From: Candidatus Solibacter sp.
Lineage (GTDB): Bacteria; Acidobacteriota; Terriglobia; Bryobacterales; Bryobacteraceae
DNA length: 5,645 nt
NCBI GenBank assembly: GCA_017883345.1
Contig: JADGNT010000381.1
Location: 1 to 5,645 of the forward strand
Direction of reading: 5' to 3'
Position numbers and translations under genes: made by a program. Below the pieces are notes generated by a model. It did no database searches. It had not been told where the DNA came from and saw only the letters and a list, made by a program, of their open reading frames with translations. Numbering within the stretch: position 1 is the stretch's first letter; every line of letters starts with the position of its first letter. Below are positions 1-5,645 of the stretch, one piece after another.

Positions 1-306
1 GGAAACGGAAGCGCGGGCAAACTGCTCAAGGACCCGGCGCTGTATGACGAAGCCAAGGCATCGCTGGCGGAGATTCGCGGGCTGCTGGCCGATCTCAATG
101 CCGGCAAGGGGACGGCGGGCAAGCTGCTCAAGGATGACGCGCTGCACCAGCGGCTGGAAGAATTAGTGGCCAAATTCAACGGCACCATCGACAAGATCAA
201 CGCCGGACAGGGCACGCTGGGGCAGATGCTGGTCAACCCGGCGTTGTTCGACTCGCTGGTCGGCGCGACGCGCGAGTTCCAGTCGCTGGCCAAGGACATG
301 CGGGCC
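1..306 (+). repeat. Three tandem 102-bp coding repeats (34 residues each)
   Basis: Units lie at 1-102, 103-204 and 205-306 with no insertion or deletion between them. They open as GNGSAGKLLK, GKGTAGKLLK and GQGTLGQMLV and close as DLNA, KINA and DMRA. Units 1 and 2 are also alike at DNA level across the opening (GCGGGCAAACTGCTCAAGGA versus GCGGGCAAGCTGCTCAAGGA), while unit 3 has diverged. More units may lie to the left of the window. This is a protein-level repeat inside the MCE gene, not a mobile repeat. Confidence 0.85.
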
Positions 307-348
307 AATCCCAAGAAGTTTCTCACCATCCGGCTAGCGCTGTTTTGA
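1..348 (+). CDS. MCE/MlaD-family lipid-transport protein, C-terminal part (5' end outside window)
   Basis: Only the last 115 residues are present; frame 1 is open from the first base to the TGA at 346-348. The visible part is three consecutive 34-residue repeats (residues 1-34, 35-68, 69-102), each opening with G-x-G-[ST]-x-G-[KQ]-[LM]-L and then [DN]-x-A-L, followed by the tail NPKKFLTIRLALF. Glycine-rich 'GTxGKLLxDPxLY' helical repeats and this kind of tail are typical of the region after the MCE domain in MlaD-type proteins. In the known family such proteins are anchored in the inner membrane, face the periplasm and form hexameric rings that pass phospholipids for an ABC transporter; the C-terminal helices line the channel. 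The MCE domain and N-terminal membrane anchor would lie upstream and cannot be checked. The stop overlaps the next gene by 4 bases, suggesting co-translation. Family call is fairly sure; the lipid substrate is unknown. Confidence 0.8.
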   Translation, partial: GNGSAGKLLKDPALYDEAKASLAEIRGLLADLNAGKGTAGKLLKDDALHQRLEELVAKFNGTIDKINAGQGTLGQMLVNPALFDSLVGATREFQSLAKDMRANPKKFLTIRLALF

Positions 349-1178
349 TTCCCATCTTGATCCAACGGAAACAACTCGTAGTCAACGCCGACGATTTCGG
401 TTTCACGCCGGACGTCAACGCCGGCATCGTGGAAGCGCACCGCGATGGGATTCTGACGGCGACCACGCTGATGGCCAACGGCGATGCCTTCGAGGATGCG
501 GTCCGATTGGCGCGCGAGACACCGGCGCTGGACATCGGCTGTCACCTGGTGCTGATCGGCGGGCACTCGCTGGTCACGAAGAAGGCCTTTCCGGCGACGG
601 CGGCGCAACTGATGGCGGCGCTGGCTACGGGCCGGATTCGGGTGTACGACGAGTTGGCGGCGCAGGTGCGGCGTATCGTGTACGCGGGGCTGCGGCCCAG
701 CCACCTGGATACTCACAAGCACACGCACCTGGCGCCTCCGGTCCTGGATGCGGTGGCGCGCCTGGCGGAGGAGTTTGGCGTGCACTGGGTGCGGCGGCCG
801 TTCGATTTTCCGCTGCACGCGCTGCGCGGCGGGGTGCCGCGCATGACGCGGCTGGCCAGCGGCGCGCTGGGGTTGATGCGGCGGCGATTCCACCGCGTCC
901 TGACGCAGCACGGATGCCGCACCACGGACCACTTCGCGGGGTTCCAGATCACCGGCCGCTTGCGCACGGCGGAGTTGGTGGAACTGATGTCGGTGATTCC
1001 GGGGGGGAGCACGGAGTTGATGGTCCATCCGGGGCGCTGCGGCCCAGCGCTGCGCGCGGCGCGCACGCGGTTGAAGGAGAGCCGGGAAGCGGAACTGGCC
1101 GCGCTGGTGGCGCCGGAGGTGCGGGCGGCGATGCTGCGGCACGGGGTCGAGCTGGTGAACTATGCGGGGCTGGGCTGA
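345..1178 (+). CDS. ChbG/HpnK-family (YdjC-fold) carbohydrate deacetylase
   Basis: A 277-residue protein, close to the usual family length of about 250-300. Family members are metal-dependent deacetylases that remove acetyl groups from N-acetyl sugars; ChbG acts on chitobiose, and HpnK sits in hopanoid-lipid clusters. Visible hallmarks are the N-terminal strand LVVNADDFG (D16, D17), H67 in GCHLVL exactly 50 residues after D17 (the spacing of the metal-binding Asp and first His in this family), the His cluster HLDTHKHTH (120-128) that should supply the third metal ligand, and VHPG (227-230) near the C-terminus. No signal peptide is visible, so it is probably cytoplasmic. The start must be TTG: the first ATG codes for M43, beyond the catalytic motif. 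TTG at 345 (chosen, 4-base overlap TTGA with the MCE stop) and TTG at 357 are both possible, and neither has a clear Shine-Dalgarno sequence. The MCE neighbour hints at a lipid-linked sugar as substrate, but that is inference. ChbG-like versus HpnK-like orthology cannot be settled, so no symbol is given. Confidence 0.88.
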   Translation: MIPILIQRKQLVVNADDFGFTPDVNAGIVEAHRDGILTATTLMANGDAFEDAVRLARETPALDIGCHLVLIGGHSLVTKKAFPATAAQLMAALATGRIRVYDELAAQVRRIVYAGLRPSHLDTHKHTHLAPPVLDAVARLAEEFGVHWVRRPFDFPLHALRGGVPRMTRLASGALGLMRRRFHRVLTQHGCRTTDHFAGFQITGRLRTAELVELMSVIPGGSTELMVHPGRCGPALRAARTRLKESREAELAALVAPEVRAAMLRHGVELVNYAGLG

Positions 1179-1248
1179 GTGAGCACCACCTCACATGCAA
1201 CGCGTCCTGGCCAGACCGCGGAAGCGCTTGGAGTTTGCGGGATGCACT

Positions 1249-1340
1249 TTGACGCGGAGACGCGGAGGCGCTGAGGAAAACGCGGAGAAGACCTGGAGAG
1301 AAAGGCAAAACCTGAGAGCGCGGAGGAAGCGGAGAAGAGC
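1249..1340. repeat. Intergenic CGCGGAGA-type degenerate repeat element
   Basis: A purine-rich block between the deacetylase and the transporter is built of variants of CGCGGAGA. It starts TTTGACGCGGAGACGCGGAG and contains two longer related arms: GAGGAAAACGCGGAGAAGA near 1274-1292 and GAGGAAGCGGAGAAGAG near 1323-1339. AAGACCTGGAGAG (1288-1300) also resembles AAAACCTGAGAG (1307-1318). From general knowledge, similar sequences (CGCGGAGACGCGGAG, or CGCAGAGACGCAGAG in other taxa) recur in intergenic DNA of several environmental bacterial phyla, with no established function. It has no transposase and no clear terminal inverted repeats. The flanks (1179-1248 and 1341-1402) show no gene and no convincing promoter. 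Confidence 0.65.
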
Positions 1341-1402
1341 GTGTGGGCGGCGCGATTTCGATCGTCCGGCGCGATGGCTGTCTACGATGGTATTGTGAAC
1401 CC

Positions 1403-2692
1403 ATGTCGAGTTTGAGCCCGCGGGAAGGGAACCCGGTATCGGCCGGCGCCGCGCCGAAATTCGAGCCCGTCTTCACGCGCGGCGCGCTGTTTGTCCTGAT
1501 CGCGCTGCTGCTGGGCGAGACGACGATCAACTTCATCGATCGGCAGGTGGTGTCGGTGCTGGCGCCGGTGCTGCGCGGGGAGTTCCACTTGAGCAACGGC
1601 CAGTACGCGGACATCGTGAACTGGTTCATGGGGACCTACGCGATCGCACTTCCCATTGCCGGATGGGTACTCGACCGGTTGGGCGTGGGCCGCGGACTCA
1701 CCTTGGCGGTGAGCTGGTGGTCGGCGGCCGGAATGGTGACCTCGTTGGTCAAAGGGCCGCTGAGCCTGGGAATGGCGCGCAGCCTGCTGGCGGTGGGCGA
1801 GGCGGGGGCGTGGCCGGCATTCGCCAAAGCCACGGCCACCTGGGTGCCGGCCGAGGCGCGCACCCTGGCCATCGGCGTGTGCAACAGCGGATCGAGCCTG
1901 GGGGCGATGATTGCGCCTCCGCTGGTGGTGGGGGTCACGGCGATCGCGGGCTGGCGCGGCGCGTTCATCGTCACAGGGGCGATCGGCTTCCTCTGGGTGT
2001 TGGCGTTTCAGCTCTTCCGGCGGGCGCATCCGGAGATGGCCATCGCCGAGCGCGCGCCCGTCGCCTATGGGGATCGTGTGCGCTGGGTGGAATTGCTTCG
2101 ATACCGGCAGACCTGGGCGGTCTTCTTCTGCCGCTTCTTTGCGGACCCCTTGTGGTTCTTCTACGTATTCTGGATTCCGGAATTCCTGACCCGTGAGCGC
2201 GGCCTGAGCATGGCCGGCATCGCCGCCGTGGCGTGGATTCCTTTTCTGGTTGCCGACGTAGCCAACTTCACCGGCGGGTACCTGACGCTGCGCCTGCAAC
2301 GCGCCGGTTGGAGCGCCAATCGCACGCGCAAGACTCTGATGGTGGGGGCGGCGCTGCTCTCGCCGCTGGGAATCCTGGCGGTATTCGCGCATTCCCTGTT
2401 TTGGACCATGGCGATGATTTCGGTGGCGATTTTCTTCTGGATGTTCTGGTCGATCACGGTCCACAGTTTGCCGGGCGACTACTTTCCGCCGCGCGCCGTG
2501 GCGTCGGTTTACGGGATTGCGGGGACGGGTTCCACGCTGGGCTCCGTGATCAGCACGTGGGCCGTGGGCCGCACGCTGGATGTCACCCACAGTTATGCGC
2601 CGGTGTTCATCGGAATCGGGCTGCTGATGCCCATCGCGCTACTGCTGGGGATGAGCTTGATGGGCCGGGTGGAGCCGGTCAAGGATTTTTAG
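1403..2692 (+). CDS. MFS transporter, anion:cation symporter type (hexuronate/galactonate-like)
   Basis: A 429-residue, very hydrophobic protein of normal MFS length, with about 12 membrane segments in two halves and a polar central loop near residues 210-235. MFS motif A is clear as G87-W-V-L-D91-R92-L-G94-V-G-R97. TM1 ends NFIDRQ with D46-R47, and TM4 has R126 and E133 in ARSLLAVGEAGAWP. These four positions match, in number and type, residues I recall as proton- and substrate-coupling in the sugar-acid transporter DgoT. TM7 (FADPLWFFYVFW, from residue 246) also resembles hexuronate transporters. The likely role is proton-driven uptake of a sugar acid across the inner membrane; the substrate is not determined. 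ATG 1403 is chosen over an upstream in-frame GTG at 1343 because the extra 20 residues (GGAISIVRRDG...) do not look like transporter sequence and begin at the edge of the repeat element. There is no good Shine-Dalgarno before 1403. It appears to be a single-gene unit. Confidence 0.87.
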   Translation: MSSLSPREGNPVSAGAAPKFEPVFTRGALFVLIALLLGETTINFIDRQVVSVLAPVLRGEFHLSNGQYADIVNWFMGTYAIALPIAGWVLDRLGVGRGLTLAVSWWSAAGMVTSLVKGPLSLGMARSLLAVGEAGAWPAFAKATATWVPAEARTLAIGVCNSGSSLGAMIAPPLVVGVTAIAGWRGAFIVTGAIGFLWVLAFQLFRRAHPEMAIAERAPVAYGDRVRWVELLRYRQTWAVFFCRFFADPLWFFYVFWIPEFLTRERGLSMAGIAAVAWIPFLVADVANFTGGYLTLRLQRAGWSANRTRKTLMVGAALLSPLGILAVFAHSLFWTMAMISVAIFFWMFWSITVHSLPGDYFPPRAVASVYGIAGTGSTLGSVISTWAVGRTLDVTHSYAPVFIGIGLLMPIALLLGMSLMGRVEPVKDF

Positions 2693-2744
2693 CGGGCGGT
2701 GAAAGGCAGCGGCATGGCGGCGACCGATGCGATCGCGAACGACG

Positions 2745-2774
2745 TTTTCATCGCCACCTCCGCCCCGCTATAGT
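2745..2774 (+). promoter_or_regulatory. Possible sigma-70-type promoter for the SNF2 operon
   Basis: TTTTCA (2745-2750, 4 of 6 matches to TTGACA) is separated by 18 bases from TATAGT (2769-2774, 5 of 6 matches to TATAAT). The -10 lies in a short AT-rich patch (CTATAGTATTATC) that stands out in GC-rich DNA. Transcription would start near 2781, leaving only about 16 bases before ATG 2797. This is pattern-based and has no experimental support. Confidence 0.45.
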
Positions 2775-2796
2775 ATTATCTGGATTCCAGCCTCAC

Positions 2797-5091
2797 ATGG
2801 CGAAGCCTACCAGCCAGGAACGCCGCAAACAAGCCCTCCGCCAGCGCCGGGCCGAAGAGCAGCGCGAATTCGACCGCCAAGACGCGGGCTATCTGTATGG
2901 CGACGCTGTCCGCGCACACCGTTCCGGCGATATTCCGGCCGCCGACCGCTTCCTGAAGAAGACCCTGATCCTCGATCCCAATCACACCGGCGCGATGGAT
3001 TTGCTGGCCCAGATCCATCGCGACGCCGGACACTTCGCCGAGGCGCTGGGGTACCTCCAACGGCTGCGCAAGGCCGACCCCAATCCCACAGCGCTCTACA
3101 ACATCGCCGTGCTCCATAACATGATGGGCCAGATGGAGAAAGCATCCGATACGATGCGCGAGTTCCTGGCCGAAACCAAGGGGCGGTATGAGCCCGAGTG
3201 GCAGCGGCTGCGGAAATCGGCCGAATCGTTCCTGCAACTCACCCGGCCTAAGCCCGCACCCGAAAAACCCGCGCCGCCTCCGGCCAAATCCGCCGCACCC
3301 GCGCCGCCTCCGCCCGCGCCCATAACCGCTCCCGCACCCGCGCCGGAGAAGCTTCCCGAACTACCGCGCGCGGCGGTTCAGTTTTTCCCCACTGCTACGC
3401 CCGCCTTCGCCAATCAGGGAACCGTCGCCGATTACTTCCTGCGCCGCCAGTGGATCGAGTTGCAGATGGCCCAGAACTTCGAGGACCTGCTCTGCCTTCC
3501 CTCGCTCCACGGCGTCGACACCTACATCTACCAGCAGGAAACCGTGCGTAAAGTGCTGCGCCATTTCAAAGGCCGGGCGCTCTTGGCCGACGAGGTCGGC
3601 TTGGGCAAAACCATCGAAGCCTGCCTGGTGCTGAAGGAGTATTGGATGCGTGGCCTGGTGCACAAAGCGCTGGTCCTCACACCGCCCTCGCTGGTCTCTC
3701 AATGGAAGGGTGAACTCATCGAAAAGTTCGGCCTGGCCCCGGTCTCGCCGGATGGCGCCGAATTCCGCCGCGACCCGGCGCGGTTCTGGAAATCCGAACC
3801 GCTGGTGGTCTGCTCCATCGCCCAGGCGCGGCTCGACCTTCACGCCAAGACCATCGCCGCCGTGCCCTGGGACATGGTGATCGTGGACGAAGCCCACTGC
3901 CTCAAAAGCCGCTCCAGCGCCAACTGGCAACTGGTAGACTCGCTGCAGAAAAAGTTCATCTTGATGCTCACCGCCACCCCGGTGGAGAACAATCTGATCG
4001 AGTTGTACAACCTGATCACGCTGCTCAAGCCCGGCCTGCTCTCTACCGAGCCCGACTTCCGCAAGACTTACGTCACGCCGGGCAAACCCAAGGCGCCCAA
4101 GAATCCCGAGCAGCTTCGCGCCATGCTGGGCGACGTGATGATCCGCAATACCCGCGCCGCGGCCGACGTCAAACTGCCGCGCCGCATCGCCGCCAGCGTC
4201 CCGGTGACGCCATCCAAAACCGAAGCGGAGACCTACGACCGCGTGTCGCGGTTCGTCGCCGGCCGCTACCGGCAGCCGTCGGGCAAGCAGGCCCCGCCGG
4301 GCGCGCTCGACCTGATGCTGCGGCAGGCGGGCAGCAGCCCGCAGGCGCTGGCCCGTTCCGCCGCCCACGCCTTGGCCGAGGCCAACTGGGTGGACGCAGC
4401 CGGGCGCCGCGAACTCGAGGCCATCTTCGACCTGGCGGCCAGCGTGGACGAAAGCGCCAAGGGGATTCAGTTAGGCAAAATGCTGGCCGCGCGGCAATCG
4501 AAGGCCGTGGTCTTCACGGAGTTTTTCCCCACGCTCGACCACCTCCGGCGCGTCTGCGAGCAGCACGATGTCCCCTACGCCTTCTTCAGCGGCGAGCTTT
4601 CGCGCGCCGAGAAGGACGCCGCTATCGCTCACTTCCGCGACCATGCGCGCGTGCTGCTCTCCACCGGCGCCGGCGGCGAAGGACGCAACCTCCAGTTCGC
4701 CGACACCATCGTGAATTTCGATTTGCCCTGGAACCCCATGCGCATCGAACAGCGCGTGGGCCGCGTCCATCGCATCGGCCAGGACCACGACGTTTTCGTT
4801 TTCAATTACTGCCAGGAGGGCACCGTCGAGGAGCAGATTCTGCGCGTGCTGCACGATAAGATCAATATGTTCGAGCTGGTAGTGGGAGAGATGGATGCCA
4901 TCCTCGGAACCCTCGACGACGCCCGCGACTTCGCTGAAATCGTGATGGACCTGTGGATCTCCGGCCGCGAATCGGGCGAGGTGGAACAGTCGTTCGAGGA
5001 GCTGGCCCGGCGCCTGCTGGACGCCAAGAAACACCACGTCAAGGTTCAGGAACTGGACGAAGCCCTCTTCGCCCACGACTTCGAGGTGTAG
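2797..5091 (+). CDS. TPR-SNF2 fusion: RapA-like SNF2-family ATPase with N-terminal TPR domain
   Basis: A 764-residue protein. Residues 1-28 are highly charged (QERRKQALRQRRAEEQREF). Residues 32-129 form about three tetratricopeptide repeats (32-63, 64-96, 97-129), a protein-protein interaction fold. Residues 150-185 are a Pro/Ala/Lys linker. A complete SNF2 motor follows: DEVGLGKT (265-272, Walker A lysine K271), LVLTPPSLVSQW (292-303), DEAH (364-367), TATPVENN (392-399), KAVVFTEF (569-576), STGAGGEGRNLQ (622-633) and QRVGRVHRIGQ (652-662, with R656 and R659 as probable arginine fingers). The C-terminus, from GTVEEQILRVLHDKINMFEL onward, resembles RapA-like members. All ATPase residues are intact, so it should be an active ATP-driven translocase on double-stranded DNA or its complexes. 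RNA-polymerase recycling, as for RapA, or nucleoprotein remodelling are possibilities; the target is unknown. ATG 2797 is supported by the promoter just upstream and by the basic start; the frame stays open into the MFS gene, but that extension is not real. The Shine-Dalgarno is weak. Confidence 0.93.
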   Translation: MAKPTSQERRKQALRQRRAEEQREFDRQDAGYLYGDAVRAHRSGDIPAADRFLKKTLILDPNHTGAMDLLAQIHRDAGHFAEALGYLQRLRKADPNPTALYNIAVLHNMMGQMEKASDTMREFLAETKGRYEPEWQRLRKSAESFLQLTRPKPAPEKPAPPPAKSAAPAPPPPAPITAPAPAPEKLPELPRAAVQFFPTATPAFANQGTVADYFLRRQWIELQMAQNFEDLLCLPSLHGVDTYIYQQETVRKVLRHFKGRALLADEVGLGKTIEACLVLKEYWMRGLVHKALVLTPPSLVSQWKGELIEKFGLAPVSPDGAEFRRDPARFWKSEPLVVCSIAQARLDLHAKTIAAVPWDMVIVDEAHCLKSRSSANWQLVDSLQKKFILMLTATPVENNLIELYNLITLLKPGLLSTEPDFRKTYVTPGKPKAPKNPEQLRAMLGDVMIRNTRAAADVKLPRRIAASVPVTPSKTEAETYDRVSRFVAGRYRQPSGKQAPPGALDLMLRQAGSSPQALARSAAHALAEANWVDAAGRRELEAIFDLAASVDESAKGIQLGKMLAARQSKAVVFTEFFPTLDHLRRVCEQHDVPYAFFSGELSRAEKDAAIAHFRDHARVLLSTGAGGEGRNLQFADTIVNFDLPWNPMRIEQRVGRVHRIGQDHDVFVFNYCQEGTVEEQILRVLHDKINMFELVVGEMDAILGTLDDARDFAEIVMDLWISGRESGEVEQSFEELARRLLDAKKHHVKVQELDEALFAHDFEV
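3244..3348 (+). repeat. Low-complexity Pro/Ala linker with a 16-bp direct repeat
   Basis: This stretch codes for residues 150-184 of the SNF2 protein, almost only Pro, Ala, Lys and Glu. The 16-mer ACCCGCGCCGCCTCCG occurs twice, at 3267-3282 and 3297-3312, a spacing of 30 bases (10 codons), so the linker can change length in frame by slippage. It joins the TPR domain to the motor and is expected to be flexible and extended. Confidence 0.8.
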
Positions 5092-5109
5092 ATGCCGAGG
5101 TGTAAATGG
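5082..5109 (+). repeat. 14-bp tandem duplication across the stop/start junction
   Basis: CGAGGTGTAGATGC (5082-5095) is followed directly by CGAGGTGTAAATGG (5096-5109), 12 of 14 bases identical. The first copy holds the last codons and TAG stop of the SNF2 gene plus an ATG at 5092. The second holds the Shine-Dalgarno and ATG 5106 of the next gene. The ATG at 5092 opens only a six-codon frame (MPRCKW) ending at 5112. Confidence 0.8.
5097..5102 (+). promoter_or_regulatory. Ribosome binding site deciding the start at 5106
   Basis: GAGGTG ends three bases before ATG 5106; counted from GAGG the gap is five bases. It is the best Shine-Dalgarno match in the window and supports 5106 over the ATG at 5092, which has an identical GAGGTG upstream (5083-5088) but opens only a six-codon frame. 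Confidence 0.6.
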
Positions 5110-5645
5110 TAGACATCGTCGATTGGGCCAGAGACCTGCTCGTCAGCCGCGGAGCGCTGGTCGAGACCGAAGAGGCCGGCGCCCTGCGCGCCCTGCTTCC
5201 GGCGGAACTGGCCGCGGCGCTGGAGTCGCGCGAGTGGCTCTCGTTGCGCTTCGGCGGCGGCGCGGGCGCGAGCGACGAAAACGAATGGCTCGACCGCCTC
5301 AGCCGCCTGTTGCCGCCAGATGCCCGCGTGGTGAGCGCGCGCCTGCGCCGCCCCGTCCTGGTGCCGCCGGTCGATGCCACTGGCGCCTTGGACCGCGGAC
5401 TGGCGCTGCAAAACGGCATCTGCCGTGTGATCGAAGACTACCAGCAAACCGCGCGCTACTACTTCTTCGGCTTTCACTACACCATCGAGAGCGACGAAAC
5501 CAGCCTCGGTGTGGTGACCGTCTGCCTCAACGCATCGGCCCGCACCCTGGTGCCGCAGCCGGAATTCCTGGCGAAGGCGGTAAAGGACGATCTGGAGGAA
5601 GACCCGCAACCGGCGATTCCGCGCGACGAACTGGCGCAGCTTTTC
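5106..5645 (+). CDS. Unrecognised protein paired with the SNF2 ATPase (3' end outside window)
   Basis: An open frame from ATG 5106 runs to the last base of the window, giving 180 residues with no stop. It starts MVDIVDWARDLLVSRGALVE. I do not recognise a named family. Residues 1-46 look alpha-helical and acidic, with 'LLVSRGALVETEEAGALRALLPAELAAAL' character split by short turns. Residues 47-56 are a glycine-rich turn (FGGGAGAS). Residues 116-140 (ARYYFFGFHYTIESDET and onward) alternate aromatic and polar residues like beta strands. No signal peptide, membrane segment, Cys cluster or nuclease motif is visible in this part. The gap after the SNF2 stop is 14 bases with a good ribosome binding site, so the two are almost certainly co-transcribed; a substrate adaptor or regulator of the ATPase is a reasonable inference. 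Codon use (GCC, CGC, GAC rich) matches the SNF2 gene, supporting it as real. Antisense frames over this stretch are shadows. Confidence 0.8.
   Translation, partial: MVDIVDWARDLLVSRGALVETEEAGALRALLPAELAAALESREWLSLRFGGGAGASDENEWLDRLSRLLPPDARVVSARLRRPVLVPPVDATGALDRGLALQNGICRVIEDYQQTARYYFFGFHYTIESDETSLGVVTVCLNASARTLVPQPEFLAKAVKDDLEEDPQPAIPRDELAQLF

Noticed and set aside
1179..1194. Hairpin GTGAG-CACCAC-CTCAC after the deacetylase stop, as a terminator
   Set aside because: Only five base pairs with no following T-tract; too weak to call an intrinsic terminator.
1195..1398. Small 67-codon + strand open frame in the intergenic gap
   Set aside because: Most of it is the purine-rich repeat read as Arg/Glu; it is a common false gene call.
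1382..2590. Long antisense open frame (402 codons) under the MFS gene
   Set aside because: Its product is rich in Arg, His, Gln and Pro with no domain, typical of the reverse of a GC-rich gene; the + strand has a clear transporter.
2729..2736. Palindrome GCGATCGC as a regulatory site
   Set aside because: A single 8-bp palindrome is easily expected by chance in GC-rich DNA; no second copy or operator layout is seen nearby.
2233..2796. N-terminal extension of the SNF2 frame into the MFS gene
   Set aside because: The extra 188 residues are a His/Arg/Gly-rich out-of-frame reading of transporter DNA; a promoter-like site and ATG 2797 explain the gene.
3361..4368. Antisense open frame (335 codons) under the SNF2 gene
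   Set aside because: Low-complexity shadow of an intact SNF2 motor region; no motif of its own.
5046..5609. Antisense open frame (187 codons) at the right end
   Set aside because: The + strand frame from 5106 has a good ribosome site, operon spacing and codon use matching the SNF2 gene; the antisense product has no recognisable feature.
2797..5645. Zorya or DISARM defence system, because of the SNF2 ATPase
   Set aside because: No MotAB-like, DUF1998, PLD-nuclease or methyltransferase gene is in the window, and the neighbours are metabolic or envelope genes.

Overview
The window is GC-rich (roughly 65% by eye), tightly packed bacterial DNA with every supported gene on the + strand. Gene content and style suggest a soil-type Acidobacteriota, perhaps of the Solibacter/Bryobacter kind. 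The pointers are an MCE protein ending in an 'NPKKFLTIRL'-type tail, a ChbG/HpnK-type deacetylase, an ACS-family sugar-acid transporter and a degenerate CGCGGAGA intergenic repeat. This assignment is inference, not proof.

Layout. (1) 1-348 is the 3' end of an MCE/MlaD-type lipid-transport protein, consisting of three exact-period 34-residue repeats and a short tail. (2) 345-1178 is a ChbG/HpnK (YdjC-fold) carbohydrate deacetylase. It overlaps the MCE stop by 4 bases and must use a TTG start. (3) 1179-1402 is intergenic and carries a CGCGGAGA-rich repeat element. (4) 1403-2692 is a 12-helix MFS transporter of the anion:cation symporter type (hexuronate/galactonate-like). (5) 2693-2796 is a short intergenic region with a plausible sigma-70 promoter. 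(6) 2797-5091 is a SNF2/RapA-like ATPase with a TPR domain and a Pro/Ala linker fused at its N-terminus. (7) 5106-5645 is the start of an unrecognised protein in the same operon as the SNF2 gene, open at the right edge.

How the genes work together. The MCE protein and the deacetylase are probably co-translated and may share an envelope-lipid or glycolipid role. The MFS gene looks like a stand-alone uptake gene. The TPR-SNF2 protein and its downstream neighbour look like a two-gene nucleic-acid-remodelling unit; the neighbour is the least understood gene here and the best candidate for something undescribed.

Two features cut across genes. Base skew on the + strand changes from G-rich to C-rich near position 2700 although gene direction does not change. 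A 14-bp tandem duplication sits exactly on the stop/start junction of the SNF2 pair. No tRNA, rRNA, CRISPR array, transposase or convincing intrinsic terminator was found.
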